From assembly GCA_900544675.1 (NCBI GenBank), contig UQVZ01000069.1, positions 1 to 10,936 of the forward strand: 10,936 bases of DNA, written 5' to 3'. The notes under the pieces were generated by a model. That model worked only from the letters and a program-made list of their open reading frames with translations, searched no databases and was not told where the DNA came from. Every line of letters begins with the position of its first letter. Positions within the stretch are counted from its first letter, which is position 1. Positions 6,294 through 10,936 of the stretch are shown piece by piece. Both the position numbers and the translations under genes were made by a program. This stretch comes from an uncultured Bacteroides sp. Its GTDB lineage: Bacteria; Bacteroidota; Bacteroidia; Bacteroidales; Bacteroidaceae.

Positions 6294-7487
6294 ATGAGTA
6301 AAGTATTAATTATCGGTGCAGGCGGCGTAGGTACCGTAGTTGCACACAAAGTGGCTCAACATCCCGAGGTGTTTACGGAAGTGATGATTGCCAGCCGTAC
6401 CCAGTCGAAGTGCGATGCAATTGTAAAAGCAATCGGCAATCCCAACATCAAGACCGCTAAGGTAGATGCAGACAATGTAGACGAACTGGTGGCTTTATTC
6501 AATGGGTTTAAACCCGAAATCGTTATAAATGTGGCTCTTCCATACCAGGATCTGACGATTATGGAAGCTTGTCTGAAGGCGGGAGTGAACTATCTGGATA
6601 CAGCCAATTACGAGCCGAAAGACGTGGCTCACTTCGAATACAGCTGGCAATGGGCTTACAAGAAACGTTTCGAAGAAGCCGGACTGACTGCTATTCTGGG
6701 CTGCGGTTTCGACCCGGGTGTAAGCGGCATTTATACGGCATACGCTGCCAAACATCATTTCGACGAAATCCAGTATCTTGATATCGTAGATTGCAACGCT
6801 GGCAATCACCATAAGGCGTTTGCCACCAATTTCAATCCGGAAATCAATATCCGCGAGATTACCCAGAACGGCCGTTACTATGAAGACGGCAAGTGGGTTA
6901 CTACCAAACCGCTGGAAATCCATAAGGATTTGACTTATCCCAATATCGGTCCGCGTGATTCATACTTGCTGTATCACGAAGAGCTGGAATCGCTGGTGAA
7001 GAATTTCCCCACTATCAAGCGTGCCCGTTTCTGGATGACGTTCGGTCAGGAATATCTGACTCATTTGCGTGTGATACAGGATATCGGTATGGCAAGTATC
7101 GAGCCTATCAACTACAATGGCATGGAAATCGTGCCTTTGCAGTTCTTGAAGGCTGTGTTGCCTAACCCGCAGGATTTGGGTGAGAATTACGAAGGAGAAA
7201 CTTCCATCGGTTGCCGTATCCGCGGAATTAAAGACGGCAAGGAGCATACTTATTATGTATACAACAACTGTTCGCACCAGGCTGCTTACAAGGAAACCGG
7301 CATGCAGGGAGTAAGTTATACGACAGGTGTTCCCGCCATGATTGGAGCCATGATGTTCCTGAAAGGTTTGTGGAAACGTCCGGGTGTATGGAATGTCGAA
7401 GAGTTCGATCCGGATCCGTTTATGGATGAACTGAATAAGAACGGCTTGCCTTGGCACGAAGTGTTCGACGGTGACTTGGAATTGTAA
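6294..7487 (+). CDS. Saccharopine dehydrogenase family protein, probable carboxy(nor)spermidine synthase
   Basis: A 397-residue cytoplasmic NAD(P)-dependent enzyme. The N-terminal Rossmann fold shows GAGGVG at residues 8-13 and a following strand EVMIASRT (29-36), where SRT favours NADPH. Further family marks are VINVALPYQDL (78-87), YLDTANYEP (100-108), CGFDPGV (137-143) and a C-terminal GVPAMIGAMMFLKG (345-358). The length and these blocks fit carboxynorspermidine/carboxyspermidine dehydrogenase, which condenses aspartate semialdehyde with a diamine in the alternative polyamine pathway used by Bacteroides and Vibrio, rather than fungal-type saccharopine dehydrogenase. The decarboxylase partner (nspC) is not in the window, so the substrate is inferred. 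It is 48 bp upstream of bcp, in the same direction, and could share its transcript. Confidence 0.88.
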   Translation: MSKVLIIGAGGVGTVVAHKVAQHPEVFTEVMIASRTQSKCDAIVKAIGNPNIKTAKVDADNVDELVALFNGFKPEIVINVALPYQDLTIMEACLKAGVNYLDTANYEPKDVAHFEYSWQWAYKKRFEEAGLTAILGCGFDPGVSGIYTAYAAKHHFDEIQYLDIVDCNAGNHHKAFATNFNPEINIREITQNGRYYEDGKWVTTKPLEIHKDLTYPNIGPRDSYLLYHEELESLVKNFPTIKRARFWMTFGQEYLTHLRVIQDIGMASIEPINYNGMEIVPLQFLKAVLPNPQDLGENYEGETSIGCRIRGIKDGKEHTYYVYNNCSHQAAYKETGMQGVSYTTGVPAMIGAMMFLKGLWKRPGVWNVEEFDPDPFMDELNKNGLPWHEVFDGDLEL

Positions 7488-7535
7488 GGTTCCGGACTTT
7501 CTTATTTTTTAATTATTAATTATTGTTTAGCGAAA

Positions 7536-7985
7536 ATGAATGTAGGAGATAAGGCTCCCGATTTGCTGGGCGTAGACCAGAACGGGAAAGAAATACATTT
7601 GAGTGATTATAAAGGACGTAAAGTCGTGCTCTATTTTTATCCGAAAGACATGACTTCGGGCTGTACGGCTCAGGCATGCAACTTGCGTGACAATTACAGC
7701 GATTTGCAACATGCCGGCTATGAAGTGATAGGCGTAAGCATCAACGATGAAAAGTCGCATCAGAAATTCATCGAAAAGAACCAGCTTCCGTTTACGCTGA
7801 TTGCGGATACCGAGCATAAGCTGACCGAAGCATTCGGAGCATGGGGAGAAAAGAGCATGTGCGGACGCAAGTACATGGGTACGTTCCGTACGACCTTTAT
7901 CATCAATGAAGAAGGCATTGTCGAGCGGGTTATCACTCCGAAAGAAGTGAAGACCAAGGATCATGCCGCGCAGATATTGAAGTGA
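7536..7985 (+). CDS. bcp: Thioredoxin-dependent thiol peroxidase, Bcp/PrxQ peroxiredoxin
   Basis: A 149-residue cytoplasmic peroxiredoxin that reduces hydrogen peroxide and organic peroxides using thioredoxin. It shows the thioredoxin-fold strand VVLYFYPKD (30-38), the peroxidatic motif PxxxTxxC with Pro36, Thr40 and Cys43, and a resolving Cys48 five residues later, as in atypical two-cysteine PrxQ. The conserved arginine is in FRTTFIIN (Arg118). Length is typical. The usual TPGCT around the active site reads TSGCT, a Pro-to-Ser change next to the catalytic loop; the PxxxTxxC residues are intact, so activity is expected. Cys109 is an additional cysteine. The stop codon is 25 bp before recA, which points to co-transcription. 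Confidence 0.96.
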   Translation: MNVGDKAPDLLGVDQNGKEIHLSDYKGRKVVLYFYPKDMTSGCTAQACNLRDNYSDLQHAGYEVIGVSINDEKSHQKFIEKNQLPFTLIADTEHKLTEAFGAWGEKSMCGRKYMGTFRTTFIINEEGIVERVITPKEVKTKDHAAQILK

Positions 7986-8010
7986 GTCCAAACTTAAAAA
8001 CTTACAAAGT

Positions 8011-9063
8011 ATGGCAAAAAAAGATGAATTGGCATTCGAAGGAGGGGTAGAAGACGCTCCTTCGAAACCGAATAACAGCGAAAAGCTGAAAGCCTTGCAG
8101 GCTGCAATGGACAAGATTGAAAAGAACTTCGGCAAAGGTTCGATTATGAAGATGGGAGACGACCATGTAGAAGAAGTGGAAGTCATCCCTACCGGTTCGA
8201 TTGCACTGAACGCCGCACTCGGAGTAGGAGGGTATCCTAAAGGACGTATCATCGAAATTTATGGTCCGGAGTCTTCAGGTAAAACGACATTGGCTATCCA
8301 TGCCATTGCAGAGGCGCAGAAGGCGGGAGGCATTGCCGCTTTCATCGATGCTGAACATGCTTTCGACCGTTTCTATGCAGCCAAGTTGGGAGTAGACATT
8401 GATAACTTGTGGATTTCGCAGCCGGATAATGGCGAACAGGCATTGGAGATAGCCGAGCAACTGATTCGTTCGTCGGCTATCGACATTATCGTAATCGACT
8501 CGGTTGCTGCCTTGACTCCGAAAGCCGAAATCGAAGGTGATATGGGCGACAATAAGGTCGGCTTGCAAGCCCGGTTGATGTCGCAGGCTTTGCGTAAGCT
8601 GACTTCGGCTATCAGCAAGACCAATACCACGTGTATCTTCATCAACCAGTTGCGTGAAAAAATCGGTGTGATGTTCGGTAATCCCGAAACTACTACGGGC
8701 GGTAATGCGTTGAAGTTTTATGCTTCTGTCCGCCTGGATATCCGCCGTATATCCCAGCTGAAGGATGGCGAAGATGTAATCGGAAACCAAGTGCGTGTAA
8801 AAGTGGTGAAGAATAAGGTAGCTCCTCCGTTCCGCAAGGCAGAGTTCGACATCATGTTCGGGGAAGGCATTTCGCATAGTGGCGAAATCATCGACTTGGG
8901 TTCGGAACTGGGCATTATCAAGAAGAGCGGTTCATGGTACAGCTATAACGATACCAAGTTAGGGCAGGGTCGTGATGCAGCCAAGCAATGCATCCAGGAT
9001 AACCCTGAACTTGCCGACGAACTGGAAGGGCTTATCTTTGCTGCTCTGAAAGATAAAGAATAA
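8011..9063 (+). CDS. recA: Recombinase RecA
   Basis: A 350-residue DNA strand-exchange protein and SOS co-protease. The N-terminal oligomerisation region includes ALQAAMDKIEKNFGKGSIM (28-46). Walker A is GPESSGKT (85-92), the catalytic glutamate is in DAEHAFD (Glu115), Walker B is DIIVIDS (158-164), loop L1 is EIEGDMGD (173-180), and loop L2 runs through FINQLREKIGVMFGNPETTTGGNALKFYAS. The C terminus ends at FAALKDKE, without the long acidic tail that tempers E. coli RecA. The start is set by MAKKDELAFEGG. It follows bcp closely and is ended by the hairpin at 9082-9126. I saw no LexA-type operator in the 25-bp gap; any promoter probably lies upstream of bcp or inside it. Confidence 0.99.
   Translation: MAKKDELAFEGGVEDAPSKPNNSEKLKALQAAMDKIEKNFGKGSIMKMGDDHVEEVEVIPTGSIALNAALGVGGYPKGRIIEIYGPESSGKTTLAIHAIAEAQKAGGIAAFIDAEHAFDRFYAAKLGVDIDNLWISQPDNGEQALEIAEQLIRSSAIDIIVIDSVAALTPKAEIEGDMGDNKVGLQARLMSQALRKLTSAISKTNTTCIFINQLREKIGVMFGNPETTTGGNALKFYASVRLDIRRISQLKDGEDVIGNQVRVKVVKNKVAPPFRKAEFDIMFGEGISHSGEIIDLGSELGIIKKSGSWYSYNDTKLGQGRDAAKQCIQDNPELADELEGLIFAALKDKE
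9010..9040 (+). promoter_or_regulatory. Candidate promoter inside the 3' end of recA
   Basis: CTTG (9010-9013, three of four matches to the -33 TTTG), a 19-bp spacer, then TATCTTTG (9033-9040, exact TAnnTTTG). It would start a transcript near 9047, before the recA stop codon, reading toward the peptidase gene through the recA terminator hairpin. The -7 bases also encode Leu-Ile-Phe of RecA, so the match may be coincidental. Confidence 0.3.
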
Positions 9064-9081
9064 AAACGGAATTATCAACAG

Positions 9082-9126
9082 AAAAGGGAAGCCGTCTGTT
9101 TCGGGACGGGGCGGCTTTTCCTTTTT
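9082..9126 (+). terminator. Intrinsic terminator after recA
   Basis: AAGCCG (9089-9094) pairs with CGGCTT (9112-9117), extended outward by AAAAGG against CCTTTT. An alternative inner pairing uses CCGTC and GACGG. The downstream side ends in CCTTTTT (9120-9126). It lies 19 bp past the recA stop codon, and its T-run ends 13 bp before the next ATG at 9140. Confidence 0.85.
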
Positions 9127-9139
9127 AATCGATCTAATT

Positions 9140-10099
9140 ATGAATATGAAATTGACACACCTGCTTTTTACTGTCTGTGCTTTGCTTTTGGCTGTTGCCG
9201 GAAAAGCGCAGAAAACTTCTACAGATATACCTTATCGTTTTGCTACACGGGCAGAGGCACAGATGCTGATTACCGACATCGACCAATACACGACCGGTTT
9301 GAATCAGTTCGACATTGATGTGCGTCTTCAGACTCAACAAGGACGGAAATCCCAGTTGTTGAAGTTGGGGATGGAATCTACCCGGAACTGGAGCGAGGCG
9401 GATAAAGCCCGGTTGAATAAAGCATTTGCGGCGGTAGAGGCAGCCATTAAAAAGCGAAAGCTGAAACTTACTTTTCCCTCGGAAGTGATTCTGATAAAGA
9501 CATCCATGGTAGAGGAGGGAGGAGCTGCTGCCTATACACGTGAAAACTGGATAGCAGTGGGCGAGCAGGTGCTGGAAAAGGCTCCGGATGATTATTTGGC
9601 CGGGTTAGTGGCCCATGAGCTTTTTCATATCATGACCCGGGCAGATGTGTCGCTGAAACGGAAAGCCTATTCCGTTATCGGTTTTACAGTACTGGACCGT
9701 CCGATTGTTTTCCCTTCCGACTTGATGGGGAAACTTATCTCTAATCCGGATATCAGCCGGCGCGACAGCTACGCTCCGTTTACAGTAGAGGGGGATAGCG
9801 TAAACTGTGCCATGGTGATTTATACCGATAAGCCTTATACTGAAGGAGGACTTTTCGATTATATCCAGATTGGCTTGGTGCCATTGAACAGCCAGTTCGT
9901 TCCCTTGCAGCAAAACGGGGCGACCGTGATTTATGACCCCAAGCAGGTTGCCGATTTTCAAGAACGGGTAGGCAGGAATACAGCGTATGTCATCGACCCG
10001 GAAGAGGTCTTGGCAGACAATTTTTCATATTTGCTTTTCGGAAAAGCTGATTTGCCCGACCCGCAGATTGTAGAGAATTTAGGCAAGGCATTGCAGTAA
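9140..10099 (+). CDS. Secreted zinc-metallopeptidase-like protein (HExxH plus ExxxD), unclassified
   Basis: A 319-residue protein I cannot place in a named family. Residues 1-23 form a signal peptide (THLLFTVCALLLAVAGKA, cleavage likely before QKTS), with no lipobox, so a periplasmic or secreted location is inferred. Residues 154-165, AGLVAHELFHIM, contain HELFH (His159, Glu160, His163), the zinc-binding helix of metallopeptidases. A second motif, DPEEVLADNFSYLL (286-299), supplies Glu289 and Asp293 in the ExxxD arrangement that gives the third zinc ligand in gluzincins. The 126-residue gap between the motifs is long. VILIKTSMVEEGGAAAYTRENWIAVGEQVL (116-145) precedes the helix, like the edge strand of such folds. 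The gene lies just past the recA terminator and before a terminator of its own. Substrate and biological role are unknown. Start at the first Met; Met3 is a possible alternative. Confidence 0.75.
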   Translation: MNMKLTHLLFTVCALLLAVAGKAQKTSTDIPYRFATRAEAQMLITDIDQYTTGLNQFDIDVRLQTQQGRKSQLLKLGMESTRNWSEADKARLNKAFAAVEAAIKKRKLKLTFPSEVILIKTSMVEEGGAAAYTRENWIAVGEQVLEKAPDDYLAGLVAHELFHIMTRADVSLKRKAYSVIGFTVLDRPIVFPSDLMGKLISNPDISRRDSYAPFTVEGDSVNCAMVIYTDKPYTEGGLFDYIQIGLVPLNSQFVPLQQNGATVIYDPKQVADFQERVGRNTAYVIDPEEVLADNFSYLLFGKADLPDPQIVENLGKALQ

Positions 10100-10102
10100 T
10101 AA

Positions 10103-10146
10103 GAGCTTGGGCAATATAGAAATACAGGCTCTCTGTTGTATTTTTT
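10103..10146 (+). terminator. Weak hairpin(s) after the peptidase-like gene
   Basis: AAATACA (10120-10126) pairs with TGTATTT (10137-10143), followed by three more T. A competing stem pairs GAGCTTG (10103-10109) with CAGGCTC (10125-10131). The G+C content is low and the stems exclude each other, so this is a weaker terminator candidate than the one at 10164-10200. Confidence 0.3.
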
Positions 10147-10163
10147 GAGTTAGTAATTTAGGT

Positions 10164-10200
10164 GCACGTAGCGAAACAAAATTTTGCTGCGTGCTTTTTT
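10164..10200 (+). terminator. Intrinsic terminator after the peptidase-like gene
   Basis: GCACGTAGC (10164-10172) pairs with GCTGCGTGC (10186-10194) as nine base pairs with one wobble, followed by six T (10195-10200). Within the loop AAAATTTT could extend the structure. It lies 64 bp past the stop at 10099 and isolates the gene from the acetyltransferase gene at 10302. Confidence 0.8.
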
Positions 10201-10301
10201 ATTTATTGTATCATCAAGGTTCTTATTTTTTGTGAACGCACACAAGGAGTTTCGAAAATTTTTTATATCTTGTAGCCGAAATCTTTAAATGAATACAGAT
10301 T

Positions 10302-10604
10302 ATGGAAGTACATCATGATGAAGCGCAGAGAAAGTTCTGGGCAGAGGTTGACGGTTACAAGGCTGACATTGCCTATGAGTTGGGTGAGAATCATTTGGAT
10401 ATCCGTCATACGCTCGTACCGGAAGCGATTGGAGGAAGAGGTGTTGCCTCAACGTTGGTGAAAACTGCTTATGATTATGCTCGGAATAAAGGTTTAAAGC
10501 CCGTAGCGACATGCTCTTATGCTGTATGTTGGTTGCAAAGGCATCCTGAATATCAGGGCGAAATCAGCACAGATTATGCAGGGCGTGGCACTTGTGCCAT
10601 TTGA
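10302..10604 (+). CDS. Small GNAT-like N-acetyltransferase (YjdJ/COG2388 type)
   Basis: A 100-residue cytoplasmic protein. It has a compact GNAT core: strands AEVDGYKADIAYEL and HLDIRHTLVP, an acetyl-CoA-binding loop GGRGVASTLV (44-53) that fits the R/QxxGxG/A motif, a helix KTAYDYARNKG, then the strand KPVATCSYAVCWLQRHPEY (66-84) with Cys71. CSY...HPEY is typical of the short Gcn5-related family (PF14542-like), which lacks the N-terminal part of full GNATs. The substrate is unknown. The ATG at 10302 is in frame; an ATG at 10289 is out of frame. A TATCTTG at 10266-10272, one base short of the -7 consensus, is the best promoter hint. It converges on galK. Confidence 0.88.
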   Translation: MEVHHDEAQRKFWAEVDGYKADIAYELGENHLDIRHTLVPEAIGGRGVASTLVKTAYDYARNKGLKPVATCSYAVCWLQRHPEYQGEISTDYAGRGTCAI

Positions 10605-10626
10605 AGTTTAAAATGAAAATGAAATA

Positions 10627-10664
10627 AAAAAGCGAGGCACTCTTTTTACGATGCCTCGCTTTTT
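10627..10664. terminator. Bidirectional terminator between the acetyltransferase gene and galK
   Basis: AAAAAGCGAGGCA (10627-10639) pairs perfectly with TGCCTCGCTTTTT (10652-10664) around a 12-nt loop. The A and T runs in the arms make it a terminator on both strands. It is 22 bp past the acetyltransferase stop codon and 22 bp past the galactokinase stop codon on the other strand. Confidence 0.93.
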
Positions 10665-10686
10665 GTTTAATTTGAGTTTCGGATGA

Positions 10687-10936
10687 TTAGCAAATTCTGT
10701 GCGAACCGTCGCTGATTACTACATCATATACTTTCGGTGAACGTCCGAATTGTTTTCTGAAGCGTTCTTTGGCAGTGGTGATGAAGGTTTCATACAGCTC
10801 GTTCTTTACCAGGTTGATGGTGCAGCCGCCGAAACCTCCGCCCATGACACGCGAACCGGTTACGCCGCAGTCGAAAGCGATGTCGTTCAGGAAGTCGAGT
10901 TCTTCGCAGCTTACTTCGTACAGTTTGCTCATGCCG
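10687..10936 (-). CDS. galK: Galactokinase, C-terminal part (cut by the window edge)
   Basis: The last 82 residues of a GHMP-family kinase, reading off the right edge of the window. It phosphorylates galactose to galactose-1-phosphate in the Leloir pathway. Diagnostic blocks are LYEVSCEELDFLNDIA and the glycine-rich GSRVMGGGFGGCTINLV, the third GHMP motif of galactokinases. The C terminus DVVISDGSHRIC is intact and the stop is TAA at 10687-10689. The Met at 10930-10932 is internal, since the frame stays open to the edge. Whether galM or a sugar transporter lies upstream cannot be seen. Confidence 0.95.
   Translation of the reverse strand, partial: GMSKLYEVSCEELDFLNDIAFDCGVTGSRVMGGGFGGCTINLVKNELYETFITTAKERFRKQFGRSPKVYDVVISDGSHRIC

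Noticed and set aside
8275..8877. 200-codon open frame antisense to recA
   Set aside because: RecA coding on the other strand is certain; the translation has no family features.

Overview
The window looks like a chromosomal segment of a Bacteroidales bacterium, most likely Bacteroides or Phocaeicola. The evidence is a DnaK with a Q/G/N-rich tail, a 919-residue outer-membrane beta-barrel protein with a carboxypeptidase-like N-terminal domain, start codons preceded by A/T-rich leaders instead of Shine-Dalgarno sequences, and several TAnnTTTG elements that match the Bacteroides -7 promoter consensus. The genus call is inference.

Layout, left to right. dnaK lies on the minus strand (38-1957). 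A 311-bp divergent spacer holds a UUCG-capped hairpin in the dnaK leader and a cluster of GACA/TGTC repeats. The outer-membrane barrel gene runs on the plus strand (2269-5028). A 310-bp spacer between convergent genes follows. It holds two elements that no gene explains: four degenerate 22-bp tandem palindromic units (5042-5129), and an inverted repeat with 34-bp arms (5220-5317) that probably ends transcription from both sides. A lipoprotein with two META/HslJ-type domains lies on the minus strand (5339-6151). Next comes a plus-strand run: a saccharopine-dehydrogenase-family enzyme that resembles carboxy(nor)spermidine synthase (6294-7487), a Bcp/PrxQ peroxiredoxin (7536-7985) and recA (8011-9063), closed by a strong hairpin at 9082-9126. 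After it come a secreted protein with HExxH and ExxxD zinc-peptidase motifs (9140-10099), a small GNAT-like acetyltransferase (10302-10604), a 13-bp bidirectional terminator (10627-10664), and the C-terminal end of galactokinase on the minus strand, cut by the window edge.

Most genes are core functions: chaperone, peroxide defence, recombination repair, polyamine synthesis and galactose use. bcp and recA are 25 bp apart and probably co-transcribed, which pairs peroxide removal with DNA repair. The META lipoprotein and DnaK are also stress-associated families, but nothing in the sequence ties them into one regulon. I see no insertion sequence, phage gene, CRISPR array, tRNA or rRNA. The most unusual content is the non-coding DNA at 5029-5338 and 1958-2268, and the unclassified peptidase-like protein after recA.
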